A DNA stretch of 64,000 bases from Bacteroidaceae bacterium. GTDB taxonomy: Bacteria; Bacteroidota; Bacteroidia; Bacteroidales; Bacteroidaceae. The stretch is taken from contig JAFYNL010000001.1 in assembly GCA_017548075.1 (NCBI GenBank), positions 24,997 to 88,996 on the forward strand, written 5' to 3'. The notes under the pieces are model-generated. The model saw only the letters and a program-made list of their open reading frames with translations, made no database searches and was not told the origin of the DNA. Each line of letters starts with the position of its first letter. The first letter of the stretch is position 1. Below are positions 1 to 8,047 of the stretch, piece by piece. Made by a program: the position numbers and the translations under genes.

Positions 1-1
1 C

Positions 2-595
2 CACAGTATCGACGAGCAAGTTGGACGGTTGCTCGACTACTTGGAGGCTAACGATTTGATGGACAACACGATGGTAGTCTATACGAGCGACCAGGGTTTC
101 TATATGGGAGAGCACGGCTGGTTCGATAAACGTTTTATGTATGAGGAGTCGTTCCGCACTCCCCTACTCGTCTGTGCACCAGGCATGAAAGGCGGTCAGA
201 AGAGTGATGCTCTTGTTCAGAACATTGACTTTGCTCCAACTTTCCTCGATATTGCGGATGCCGAAAAGCCCCAGCAAATGGTTGGAACTTCGTTGCTACC
301 TATCATGTCGAAAGGCGGCAAGGCACCAAAGAATTGGCGTAAGTATCTGTATTACCATTATTATGATTGTCCTGCGGAACATAATGTGATGCGTCATGAT
401 GGCGTGAGCGATGGCAGATACAAGCTCATTCACTTCTACGGACCTAAGGGTTCTTACGACGAACTCTTTGATTTGAAGAAAGATCCAAACGAGCTTCAGA
501 ACGTCATAGCTGAGAAAAAGTATGCAAAACATTTGGCTCAACTTCAGAAGCAACTCGATGCTTTCCGCATAGAGCAAAAGGTCGATGAATGGTGA
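2..595 (+). CDS. Sulfatase, C-terminal part (5' end outside window)
   Basis: The reading frame is open from the first bases, so the catalytic N-terminus, including the formylglycine site, lies upstream. What remains is the C-terminal third of an alkaline-phosphatase-fold sulfatase. It has the TSDQGFYMGEHGWFDKR segment (metal-binding Asp, and His/Lys of the active site), then a typical tail with SDGRYKLIHFYG and ELFDLKKDPNELQNV, as in the DUF4976 region. Such enzymes are exported and remove sulfate esters from host or algal glycans. The substrate cannot be read from this part. The TGA stop overlaps the left end of an intergenic repeat. Sulfate released here could in principle feed the sulfate-activation genes at 20-28 kb, but that link is only inference. 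Confidence 0.9.
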   Translation, partial: HSIDEQVGRLLDYLEANDLMDNTMVVYTSDQGFYMGEHGWFDKRFMYEESFRTPLLVCAPGMKGGQKSDALVQNIDFAPTFLDIADAEKPQQMVGTSLLPIMSKGGKAPKNWRKYLYYHYYDCPAEHNVMRHDGVSDGRYKLIHFYGPKGSYDELFDLKKDPNELQNVIAEKKYAKHLAQLQKQLDAFRIEQKVDEW

Positions 596-697
596 CGCCA
601 GTTAAGTTGCTCAACGTAACGTGTTATGATTGCAAACGTAACACGTTAACTTTGCCAACTTAACACGTTATGTTTGCCATCGTAACTGCAGTCGTTT
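594..697. repeat. 22-bp-period intergenic repeat, copy A
   Basis: Three 22-bp units carry AACGTGTTA or its complement TAACACGTT. The flanks are degenerate inverted ends (CCAGTTA on the left, TAACTGCAGTCGTTT on the right). It lies between two converging genes, and its left end overlaps the sulfatase stop codon. Six further copies are annotated in this window. Confidence 0.85.
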
Positions 698-710
698 ACT
701 GTAAAGACAC

Positions 711-751
711 AAAAAAGGCAACGCATCCTTGTTGTAAGGTTGCATTGCCTT
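711..751 (-). terminator. Rho-independent terminator of spt
   Basis: On the minus strand, an imperfect stem (AAGGCAA at 715-721 pairing with TTGCCTT at 745-751, plus inner GCA/TGC and CCTT/AAGG pairs) is followed by a run of six T. It lies about 25 bases after the spt stop codon. Confidence 0.8.
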
Positions 752-775
752 AATAGTGATTCGATTATCGTTCGC

Positions 776-1963
776 TTAGAAAATCCCTAATTCCTTGAAG
801 ACTTTCTTAAGTTTAATGACTGATTCGTCGACCTGTTCGCGAGTGTGGTTTGCCATAAGTGCATAGCGAACGAGAGTGTCCTGCGGTGCACAAGCTGGCG
901 GAATAACTGGATTGATGAAGACGCCTTCATTAAATGCCTTAGCAACTGCCATGAAGGTCTTATCCGTATCGCGAACATAAAGAGGAATGATGGGACTTTC
1001 TGTGTCGCCAATCTCGAAGCCTTCTTCGCGGAAACGCTTAAGTGCGTAATTCGTTACACTCCAAAGTGCTTCCAGACGCTCTGGCTCGTTCTGAATGATA
1101 TGAAGTGCTTCGCGAGCCGCTGCAGTTGCAGCTGGAGTACAACTTGCACTGAAGATGTAGGTGCGAGCTGTGTGGCGAAGCCAGTTGATAATGCTGCTGT
1201 CTGCTGCGATGAAACCACCGATGGATGCCAAACTCTTTGAGAATGTGCCCATAATCAGGTCAACTTCATCGGTCAAGCCAAAGTGGTTGCAGACGCCCCT
1301 ACCCTGTTTGCCGAAGACGCCAATGCCGTGAGCTTCGTCTACCATAATGGCAACATTGTCGTACTTCTTCTTCAGTTCAACGATTTCAGGCAATTTGCAG
1401 AGGTCACCTTCCATGCTGAATACACCATCCACGACAATGAGTTTAACGCGATCAGGCTCGCACTTCTGGATCATCTTCTCCAGATCATCCATATCATTAT
1501 GCTTGTACTTGAGCTGCGTTGCAAAGCTGAGACGACGACCATCTACGATGCTCGCGTGGTCGCGGTCATCGCAGATAACATAGTCGTTACGGTCAACGAG
1601 TTGACTTATGACGCCGCTATTAACTGTGAAACCAGTTGCAAAGCAGAGCGCTTCATCTTTGCCAACAAACTCTGCAAGCTCTTTCTCGAGCTGAACATGA
1701 ATGTCGAGCGTGCCATTAAGGAAACGGCTGCCAGCGCAACCGCTACCATATTTCTGCATAGCTGCGCAACCTGCATCAATAACGCGCTGGTCACCAGTCA
1801 AGCCTGTATATGCATTTGAGCCAAACATCAACACTCGGCGACCTTCCATAATCACCTCAGTGCCTTGCTTGCCTTCTATCTCGCGAAAGTAAGGGTAAAT
1901 ACCCTGTGCCATAAACTCTTGAGGGAGAGTATATTTGGCACATCTGTCTTGTAATAATCCCAT
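776..1963 (-). CDS. spt: Serine palmitoyltransferase (alpha-oxoamine synthase family)
   Basis: A 395-residue PLP enzyme of the alpha-oxoamine synthase family, which condenses an acyl-CoA with an amino acid. Visible are the stacking His136 in DRDHAS, the DEAH motif at 209-212 and the PLP lysine K243 in GTFSKSLASIGGF. The N-terminus (MGLLQDRCAKY) and overall sequence look like the Bacteroides serine palmitoyltransferase, which makes 3-ketosphinganine, the first step of sphingolipid synthesis. The close relative 2-amino-3-ketobutyrate CoA ligase (Kbl) is the main alternative, and annotation pipelines often confuse the two. A lipid kinase starts 164 bases away on the other strand, which favours a lipid role. 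A -7 box lies at 2006-2013 and a terminator follows the gene. The protein is cytosolic or peripheral. Confidence 0.85.
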   Translation of the reverse strand: MGLLQDRCAKYTLPQEFMAQGIYPYFREIEGKQGTEVIMEGRRVLMFGSNAYTGLTGDQRVIDAGCAAMQKYGSGCAGSRFLNGTLDIHVQLEKELAEFVGKDEALCFATGFTVNSGVISQLVDRNDYVICDDRDHASIVDGRRLSFATQLKYKHNDMDDLEKMIQKCEPDRVKLIVVDGVFSMEGDLCKLPEIVELKKKYDNVAIMVDEAHGIGVFGKQGRGVCNHFGLTDEVDLIMGTFSKSLASIGGFIAADSSIINWLRHTARTYIFSASCTPAATAAAREALHIIQNEPERLEALWSVTNYALKRFREEGFEIGDTESPIIPLYVRDTDKTFMAVAKAFNEGVFINPVIPPACAPQDTLVRYALMANHTREQVDESVIKLKKVFKELGIF

Positions 1964-2005
1964 AAAATTCTTTTACCTCACCCTTAAAAGGGTTAAATTC
2001 GACTG

Positions 2006-2013
2006 CAAAGGTA
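2006..2013 (-). promoter_or_regulatory. -7 box for spt (TACCTTTG)
   Basis: The Bacteroidetes -7 consensus TAnnTTTG on the minus strand, 43 bases upstream of the spt start codon. Confidence 0.7.
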
Positions 2014-2108
2014 CTCCTTTTTCTTGAAATATTACCCATCTTATCGGAAAAAAAATGCATAGTGTGTCTATTTATATAAATAATGTACGAGAATTGAACA
2101 TTTTTCCT

Positions 2109-2116
2109 TACCTTTG
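2109..2116 (+). promoter_or_regulatory. -7 box for lipid kinase (TACCTTTG)
   Basis: TACCTTTG followed by CACC, ending 11 bases before the ATG at 2128. With the minus-strand box at 2006-2013 it forms a compact divergent promoter region. Confidence 0.75.
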
Positions 2117-2127
2117 CACCACGAAAT

Positions 2128-3183
2128 ATGGAGAAAAAGACCAAAATAGTATTCATCGTAAACCCTATATCGGGTACTTCGGACAAGCAACATATCATCG
2201 ACCTTATCCCGAAGTATTTGGATAGTCGCCTGTTTGAGTGGACCATCTGCAAGACCGAACACAAAGGTCATGCTGCAGAGTTCGTTGGAAAGGCCATTCA
2301 GGACGGAGCCGACATAGCTGTGGCTGTGGGCGGAGACGGTACTGTTAATGAGGTTGCGCGAAGTCTGATTCATACTGATACAGCACTTGGAATCATTCCT
2401 TGTGGCAGCGGAAACGGGCTGGCTCGTCACCTTTATATTCCGATGAATCCTGATGGCGCTCTCCAAGTTCTTGCGGATTGCCACATTGAGAGCCTCGATT
2501 ATGGCATCATCGACCAGCAGCCTTTCTTCTGCACTTGTGGCGTAGGTTTCGACGCATTCATTAGTGACCGCTTTGCCAAAAGCAATCGTCGAGGTCTTCT
2601 TACATATATCGAGAATACACTCAAAGAGGGTTTGAAGTACAAACCGGACACTTATGAGATAACGATTGATGGCGAGCGTCAAGTTTATAAAGCATTCCTC
2701 ATTGCATGCGCAAATGCCAATCAGTACGGAAACAACGTTTATATTGCGCCCTATGCAAGTATGAGTGATGGTTTGATGGATGTTACTTTGATTGAACCCT
2801 TTACCGTACTGGAGGCTCCTCAAATGGCTATTCAGCTCTTTAACAAGACGATAACGACCAACAGCCGCATTCATTCGTTCCGTTGTCAGCATTTGCATAT
2901 TAAGAGAAGTGCTCCTGGAGTGATTCATTTCGATGGCGATCCGAAGGATGCTGGCGAGGAACTTGATGTAAGATTGGTGCCGAAAGGAATCAAAATGGTT
3001 GTCAATACGAAGGAACAACCTTACCTTCCTCCCCTACTTCGAACTTTTGCGGACTTCTATCATGGAGTGAACGAGGAGATTTCTACCTTTAGTGCCGACC
3101 TGAAAGCAGACTTCAAAGAAGGTCAAAGACGCATCAGCACAATTAACAAAGAATTGTTGCGAAAATTAAGGAAGAAGCCTTAA
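2128..3183 (+). CDS. Diacylglycerol/sphingosine-kinase-like lipid kinase
   Basis: A 351-residue protein with the DAGK catalytic fold. The nucleotide loop GGDGT is at 68-72 (VGGDGTVNEVAR) and the second glycine motif GSGNGLAR at 93-100. The all-beta C-terminal half has the acidic IHFDGDP segment typical of YegS/DgkB-type kinases. The family phosphorylates diacylglycerol, sphingoid bases or similar lipids at the inner membrane. It is transcribed divergently from serine palmitoyltransferase, so a sphingolipid or ceramide substrate is a reasonable inference, but the sequence does not fix it. The 3' end overlaps the converging small gene by 18 bases. The last 50 residues are basic (RKLRKKP end) and could aid membrane contact. 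Confidence 0.9.
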   Translation: MEKKTKIVFIVNPISGTSDKQHIIDLIPKYLDSRLFEWTICKTEHKGHAAEFVGKAIQDGADIAVAVGGDGTVNEVARSLIHTDTALGIIPCGSGNGLARHLYIPMNPDGALQVLADCHIESLDYGIIDQQPFFCTCGVGFDAFISDRFAKSNRRGLLTYIENTLKEGLKYKPDTYEITIDGERQVYKAFLIACANANQYGNNVYIAPYASMSDGLMDVTLIEPFTVLEAPQMAIQLFNKTITTNSRIHSFRCQHLHIKRSAPGVIHFDGDPKDAGEELDVRLVPKGIKMVVNTKEQPYLPPLLRTFADFYHGVNEEISTFSADLKADFKEGQRRISTINKELLRKLRKKP

Positions 3184-3366
3184 TTCCTTCTCAAAACACT
3201 TTAAGATGGCATCCTTCTGCTCACTTGTGAGAGAAGGCTCTGCTTGTTCCAAAGCAAGACGAAGTGCCTCGATTGCCTTTGTCTTAGCTTGTTGTTGCCC
3301 CATCCTAACGCCACTTCTGTAAGGAGTGGATGGAAGTAAAGCTCTATTGAAGTTTCCGTCGCTCAT
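3166..3366 (-). CDS. Small conserved hypothetical protein (66 aa)
   Basis: A 66-residue soluble protein starting MSDGNFNRALLP, with no signal peptide or membrane segment. The middle is Lys/Gln-rich (RMGQQQAKTKAIEAL) and the C-terminus is predicted helical and acidic. I recognise the N-terminal pattern as one seen in small Bacteroidales proteins of unknown function. It starts 33 bases after the rarA stop on the same strand, so the two are probably co-transcribed. Its 3' end overlaps the lipid-kinase 3' end by 18 bases in the opposite direction. No function can be given. Confidence 0.75.
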   Translation of the reverse strand: MSDGNFNRALLPSTPYRSGVRMGQQQAKTKAIEALRLALEQAEPSLTSEQKDAILKCFEKELRLLP

Positions 3367-3399
3367 CTTTGACTCTTTAAAATGGTTCTCCTAAAAGCA

Positions 3400-4680
3400 T
3401 TACTTCTTCTCATATTTGTCCTTTCCCCAGCACTTTTCCATTTGTGCGCGAAGCCTATCCTCAGCCACATTGTTCTGAGGTTGCCAGAATTGTTGCCCCT
3501 TTAATTCATCGGGGAGGAACTGCTGAAGAACGAAATTGCCTTCATAGTCGTGAGCATACTTATATCCTTTGCTGTAACCCAGATCTTTCATCAACGATGT
3601 GGGAGCATTTCTAAGGTGAAGAGGCACAGGTTGATTGCCGGTTTCCTGAACATTTTGAAGTGCGTCGTTGATAGCCATATATGCAGAATTGCTCTTCGGA
3701 CTTGTGGCAAGATAGATGGTTGCTTCAGCTAAAGGGATGCGACCTTCTGGCCAACCTATCTTCATGACCGCGTCGAAAGCGGCATTGGCCAACAGAAGGG
3801 CATTCGGATTGGCGAGTCCAATATCCTCACTCGCGCTAATGACAAGCCTTCTGGCTATGAAAGCAGGGTCTTCCCCACCCTCAATCATTCGGGCCAGCCA
3901 ATAGATTGCGGCATCCGGATCGCTTCCTCGAATACTCTTGATGAAGGCCGAAATGATGTCGTAATGCATCTCGCCATCCTTATCGTAAGCAAGCGGATTC
4001 TGTTGCAAGCAATTCGCCACAATCTCATCCTTAATCTCTATATCGCCATCTTTGGGAGCCGACTCATATACAAGCTCAAGAATGTTAAGAAGTTTACGAG
4101 CGTCACCTGCGCTATATCGAAGCAAAGCACCCGTTTCTGTGAAATGGAATACGCGCTTACTCAACTCGATGTCATGCTCAACAGTATAGTGAGCAAGTTG
4201 CATCAAATCGTCTTCTTCGAGCGGCTTTAATGTATAAACCTGGCAACGGGAAAGAAGCGGACGAATCACTTCGAAAGAAGGATTCTCCGTTGTTGCGCCG
4301 ATAAGTGTGACGACTCCCTGCTCTACAGCCCCAAGCAAAGAGTCTTGTTGCGACTTAGAGAAACGGTGAATCTCGTCGATGAAAAGAATGGGATTGTTCT
4401 GGTTGAAGAATCGCGAAGAACGGGCCTTTTCGATGATATCTCGCACATCCTTAACTCCGCTTGTAACTGCGCTCAGAGTAAAGAAAGGCACTTCCAACTT
4501 ACGGGCTATAATGCTTGCAAGCGTGGTCTTTCCAACTCCAGGAGGTCCCCAGAGTATGAAGCTGTTAACGTGACCGCTCTCCAACATTTTACGGAGTACC
4601 GCACCTGGTCCTACCAAGTGTTTTTGTCCGATATAATTGTCGAGCGTCAACGGACGCATTCTTTCTGCTAAAGGTTGCAT
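3400..4680 (-). CDS. rarA: Replication-associated recombination protein A (AAA+ ATPase)
   Basis: A 426-residue AAA+ clamp-loader-like ATPase of the RarA/MgsA/WRNIP1 family, which acts at stalled replication forks. The Walker A GPPGVGKT is at 45-52, and the Walker B is LFIDEIHR with sensor motif GATTENPSFEV. Next come the lid domain and the C-terminal tetramerisation region (SASEDIGLANP, YLATSPKSN). The start was set at the ATG giving MQPLAERMRP, not an in-frame codon 33 bases upstream, because a -7 box at 4689-4696 would leave the upstream codon outside the transcript. The leader would be only a few bases long. It is probably co-transcribed with the small gene downstream. Confidence 0.95.
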   Translation of the reverse strand: MQPLAERMRPLTLDNYIGQKHLVGPGAVLRKMLESGHVNSFILWGPPGVGKTTLASIIARKLEVPFFTLSAVTSGVKDVRDIIEKARSSRFFNQNNPILFIDEIHRFSKSQQDSLLGAVEQGVVTLIGATTENPSFEVIRPLLSRCQVYTLKPLEEDDLMQLAHYTVEHDIELSKRVFHFTETGALLRYSAGDARKLLNILELVYESAPKDGDIEIKDEIVANCLQQNPLAYDKDGEMHYDIISAFIKSIRGSDPDAAIYWLARMIEGGEDPAFIARRLVISASEDIGLANPNALLLANAAFDAVMKIGWPEGRIPLAEATIYLATSPKSNSAYMAINDALQNVQETGNQPVPLHLRNAPTSLMKDLGYSKGYKYAHDYEGNFVLQQFLPDELKGQQFWQPQNNVAEDRLRAQMEKCWGKDKYEKK

Positions 4681-4688
4681 AACGAGTG

Positions 4689-4696
4689 CAAAGATA
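4689..4696 (-). promoter_or_regulatory. -7 box for rarA (TATCTTTG)
   Basis: The box ends 8 bases before the rarA ATG at 4680. A start site 5-8 bases downstream would give a nearly leaderless transcript, and this position decides the start codon. Confidence 0.7.
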
Positions 4697-4754
4697 CGAA
4701 GAAAAAAGGACAAAAAGAAATTAAGGATGAAGAAAATTAAGGTAGTTTGAAAAT

Positions 4755-4857
4755 AGCCTAGTTAAGTCGGCCAACTTAACACGTTAACTTTGCAAACTTA
4801 ACACGTTAAAATCGTCAACAACCCACGTTAACTTTGGCAACGACACTAGAGTTGTTT
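4755..4857. repeat. 22-bp-period intergenic repeat, copy B
   Basis: Three 22-bp units with AACACGTTA or a near variant. The left end is AGCCTAGTTA and the right end is ACGACACTAGAGTTGTTTG. The flanking TAGTTTGAAAATAG and TTTGAAAACTAT sequences resemble each other. It fills the gap between the rarA promoter and the 3' end of the glycosyltransferase gene. Confidence 0.85.
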
Positions 4858-4862
4858 GAAAA

Positions 4863-5681
4863 CTATCCTTGAACCTTTTGATTTTGTGACACGAAATAGC
4901 CCAATTTGTAGAATGCAAAGAGGGTTTGGTTAGGGTGCTTCCCCAGTAAATTTAAGCGGAGAAGAGGTTTGCAAATTTTGAAAACAAAACGCACAAAACC
5001 CTGTAGACAGAAACGCTTCAACCTTTGTGCCAGAGCCGAAACTCGGACATTTTCCTGTTGTTCAAGCGGCATAAATGCAAGAGAACGAAGCGCAACCTCT
5101 GTCTTTTGAAGATATTCGTCAGCATCTTCAAGCCCCAGATGAGTCAGTTTATTATCGATATGTAGGATGTTTATGCCTCTTTTCTTCAACTCCAAACCAA
5201 AGAGAGTGTCTTCGTGACCATAATCTTTCAGTCGCTCATCGAAGAGGATAGATAGAAACAGATTGCGTTCAATCAGGAAGTTAAAAGTGGTAAAACCTAT
5301 GTAAGGATGTTTTTGTCGATGTTCTAAGGTCAGGCGTTTCTCTGCCTTTACTTCATAATCATAGCGAAGACGGGCTTTGGCGCGAGGACATTCAGGCAAG
5401 TTTCCTGTTCCTCCACAAACAACTTGAGCTTGTTTTGAAGCAGCCAGATAGTCGGCAATGAAGTGCGAACTTCGCACCTGAGCATCAGCATCTATGAATA
5501 ACAGCCACTCTCCTTTTGCCTCTCGAGCAAGAGCATTTCGCCTTGCAGCCCTTCCAAGATTATGAGGAGGGCTATCGTCGCCAACAATTATCTCTGCATC
5601 TTCTGGCAATTGTTGTTGCAGTTGTTGCACAAGTTGGCTGCAATCGTAGTTGTATGTAGGAATGAGGATGGAGAGTTTCAC
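4863..5681 (-). CDS. Family 2 glycosyltransferase
   Basis: A 272-residue GT-A fold transferase. It opens with KLSILIPTYNYD (nucleotide-sugar site), then VGDDSPPHNLGRAARRN, and the metal-binding FIDADAQV (DxD-like) motif. It also has ARLRYDYEVKAEKR and the acceptor-side KDYGHEDTLFGLELKKRG. It should transfer a sugar at the inner face of the membrane onto a lipid or surface glycan. Donor and acceptor are unknown. The GTG at 5681 was chosen as start because it puts the conserved KLSILIP at the N-terminus. A TTG 30 bases upstream is the alternative. It follows tamL by 35 bases on the same strand and is probably translated from that transcript. Confidence 0.88.
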   Translation of the reverse strand: MKLSILIPTYNYDCSQLVQQLQQQLPEDAEIIVGDDSPPHNLGRAARRNALAREAKGEWLLFIDADAQVRSSHFIADYLAASKQAQVVCGGTGNLPECPRAKARLRYDYEVKAEKRLTLEHRQKHPYIGFTTFNFLIERNLFLSILFDERLKDYGHEDTLFGLELKKRGINILHIDNKLTHLGLEDADEYLQKTEVALRSLAFMPLEQQENVRVSALAQRLKRFCLQGFVRFVFKICKPLLRLNLLGKHPNQTLFAFYKLGYFVSQNQKVQG

Positions 5682-5716
5682 AATTTCAAAATTTATAAGT
5701 TCACATTTCAAAACAG

Positions 5717-7981
5717 CTAGAACGGCATTCCGACTGCAAAATGGAAAGTAAAGTCGCGTTTGAACTTAGGATGAATAATTGGGAAATGTCTGTGGCTATC
5801 GGTATAAGCAGGATGAACCGCTTTCATGCCTCCATCAAGTCGCAGGATGAAATAGTTGAAGTTGAGTCGAAGTCCGAGACCATAGGAAACGGCGATTTGA
5901 CGCCAGAATTCGTCGAACTTAAACTGGCCTCCAGGCTGGTCTTTATAGTCCCTGATTGTCCAGATATTACCTGCATCAATAAAGGCTGCGCCATCGAATT
6001 TCCAGAAGAGATGAGTTCTGTACTCCACATTCAAGTCGAGCTTGATGTCGCCAGTCTGGTTGATGAAGTCGATTCGACCATCCGAACCTTGAAAACTGCC
6101 TGGTCCTAACTCTCGAACACTCCAGCCTCGAACACTATTTGCACCTCCGCTGAAGTAACGTTTTTCATAAGGCAGAATGTGGGAATTGCCGTATGGATAG
6201 GCGATTCCGAGAGCCGCATGAAGCGCCAATGAATTATTCTTGTTGATGAGGAAGCTCTTGCAATAAGCAATATCGAACTTTGCATATTGAGCATAAGCGA
6301 TGTTGAAGAGCGTATATTGCCCTTCTGCATTCTGCTGAGTATGGGCTGCGCTCGTAATTCCATAAAGGAAATTGCCTGCGGTTTCGATGCCAAGTCGGAG
6401 AGTATAGGCATTTGTTCCGTAGTTCGAAGCTGAAGCACCAAGAGGCATCGAAGTGTAGGCAAAGTGGTAAGCCCAGTTCATGATGAAGAGGTTCTCGTAG
6501 TTGTACTTCAGGATTGCGTTGCGATTCTGCGGGTCGCTAAGGTATTTCTCGCGGAATGTATCACTTATCCAAGGCATGAAGACATAGTCGAGATTCAAGA
6601 GGTCGAAGCGATGCTGAAGCTGCCTATTCATGCGTGTCCAACGATATCGAAGCACTCCAGTAAGGACTCGACGATGGAACTCAGGTCGGTCTTGCGAATC
6701 ATAAGCCACATTCACCTCGGTTGTGGCTTGAGCATTTCTGCGGAAAGATGGATTGATGAAAGGCAGTTTGAAGTCAGGGAAAGTGATACCGGTCTCAACA
6801 CTATACTCGATGAAGTTCTGGTCGGCATAACCACTCAGACCTTTAATCGCTTCGAAAGCGCCACGAACCTTAATATTAAAGAGTTCCGAACCTCGGAAAA
6901 GATTACGATTCTGGTAGGTTAGACTGGCTGCGGCACCAAAGTCTCCAGCCGAGTTAGTGCCTTCCAATTCCGCACTAAACGAGTTTGGCTTGTTTGGAGA
7001 CAACGATACATTCACATCCAAAGTGTCACTATCGTCTTCTCGAGGCTGGACGCGAACATTCGCTCCTGCAACGGCACTAAGTCGCGACAAACGAGAATAG
7101 GTTTCATGCATCTCGGATTCGCGATAGAGTTGGCCACTACTGATGGCCGTCGCATTCCTTACAACTTTGGGGCGAAGGAAGGTCTTTCCGTCAGCATAAT
7201 CATAAGTAATGTCCCCAATATGGTAGCGATGATGCGAGAGATCAAGAGAATCGGAATTACCTTGAGCCTGCTTCACAATCATTTCCACATCGGCAAGATG
7301 GTGGCCAAGAGTAGTATCTACGCGGAAATGAATGTATTCTTTGTTGAACTTATAGTAGCCGTTTTCGATGAGCAAACCATATAAGCGACTTCGCTCAGCA
7401 TCCAATCCATTCACACTATATGGCTGAGTTCCCAAACCGTAACCTTGACTCAGAGTCGGCTTATAGTTGAGACTATCGAGTGTTTGCTTGAGAGAATCGT
7501 CCTGAACATTCAGCGTAAAATCTCGGATATAATAGCGTTCATGCGGAATGATGCGGTAGTAGATTTTCATCTTGTTCTTCTTCGTCTTCTCCAAAAGCAG
7601 GACTTCCGCATTCAGATAACCCATGTTGCGGACACTCATCTGCATATTGTTGCAGGCCTGAATAGTTCGTTCTCTGTCGTAAATGACTGGAGCTTCGCCA
7701 AGATGACGCAGGAAACGATTGAAACGTTTTGTGCTATCTCGACCAGAAAGACTGTAGATGCCGAGAGGAACCTTGAAGAGAGAGAACCATTTATTATTGG
7801 GGCGTTGAGGCATATAAGCCTGCAACTCGTCTGTTCCAACCTGTTTTCCTTCAGTTGTAATGACGGTTCCCGTAAGCAAATAACTGTCTTCTGGAATGAA
7901 ACGAGAAGTCTTGCATCCACTCAAAAGAATGAGGAAATGCAGCAGAACAAATGCCTTTATGTATCGTTTAACGAAATTCAC
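5717..7981 (-). CDS. tamL: TamL-type outer-membrane lipoprotein of the BamA/TamA family
   Basis: A 754-residue protein with a lipoprotein signal peptide (lipobox LLSGC, about residues 18-22), POTRA-like repeats and a C-terminal 16-strand Omp85 barrel. The barrel part has FSGGANSVRGWSVRELGPG (the L6 region, RGW) and ends in GMPF with a terminal aromatic residue. Bacteroidetes carry this lipidated TamA variant, which together with TamB is thought to help insert proteins or move lipid at the outer membrane. No tamB is visible here. The frame extends much further upstream, but those codons overlap trmH, so the GTG at 7981, directly after a -7 box, was taken as start. Confidence 0.88.
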   Translation of the reverse strand: MNFVKRYIKAFVLLHFLILLSGCKTSRFIPEDSYLLTGTVITTEGKQVGTDELQAYMPQRPNNKWFSLFKVPLGIYSLSGRDSTKRFNRFLRHLGEAPVIYDRERTIQACNNMQMSVRNMGYLNAEVLLLEKTKKNKMKIYYRIIPHERYYIRDFTLNVQDDSLKQTLDSLNYKPTLSQGYGLGTQPYSVNGLDAERSRLYGLLIENGYYKFNKEYIHFRVDTTLGHHLADVEMIVKQAQGNSDSLDLSHHRYHIGDITYDYADGKTFLRPKVVRNATAISSGQLYRESEMHETYSRLSRLSAVAGANVRVQPREDDSDTLDVNVSLSPNKPNSFSAELEGTNSAGDFGAAASLTYQNRNLFRGSELFNIKVRGAFEAIKGLSGYADQNFIEYSVETGITFPDFKLPFINPSFRRNAQATTEVNVAYDSQDRPEFHRRVLTGVLRYRWTRMNRQLQHRFDLLNLDYVFMPWISDTFREKYLSDPQNRNAILKYNYENLFIMNWAYHFAYTSMPLGASASNYGTNAYTLRLGIETAGNFLYGITSAAHTQQNAEGQYTLFNIAYAQYAKFDIAYCKSFLINKNNSLALHAALGIAYPYGNSHILPYEKRYFSGGANSVRGWSVRELGPGSFQGSDGRIDFINQTGDIKLDLNVEYRTHLFWKFDGAAFIDAGNIWTIRDYKDQPGGQFKFDEFWRQIAVSYGLGLRLNFNYFILRLDGGMKAVHPAYTDSHRHFPIIHPKFKRDFTFHFAVGMPF

Positions 7982-7985
7982 GCTA

Positions 7986-7993
7986 CAAAGATA
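7986..7993 (-). promoter_or_regulatory. -7 box for tamL (TATCTTTG)
   Basis: The box ends 4 bases before the chosen GTG start, implying an almost leaderless message. It is part of a 66-base divergent region shared with trmH. Confidence 0.65.
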
Positions 7994-8015
7994 CTGCTTT
8001 TTCCGCAAAAAAACA

Positions 8016-8023
8016 TAACTTTG
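8016..8023 (+). promoter_or_regulatory. -7 box for trmH (TAACTTTG)
   Basis: A TAnnTTTG match 24 bases upstream of the ATG at 8048. Confidence 0.7.
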
Positions 8024-8047
8024 CCTCAAAATTCTAACTCGATAACG

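Noticed and set aside
594-697. CRISPR array from the regularly spaced AACGTGTTA units
   Set aside because: The period is only 22 bp with three or four units per site, the spacers are themselves similar, and no cas genes are present.
594-697. parS partition sites
   Set aside because: The core AACGTGTTA shares CACGT/ACGTG letters with parS, but the palindrome TGTTnCACGTGnAACA is not present in any copy.
7445-8047. Long N-terminal extension of the TrmH protein
   Set aside because: The frame is open but overlaps the well-supported tamL coding region on the other strand, and the family N-terminus and -7 box place the start at 8048.
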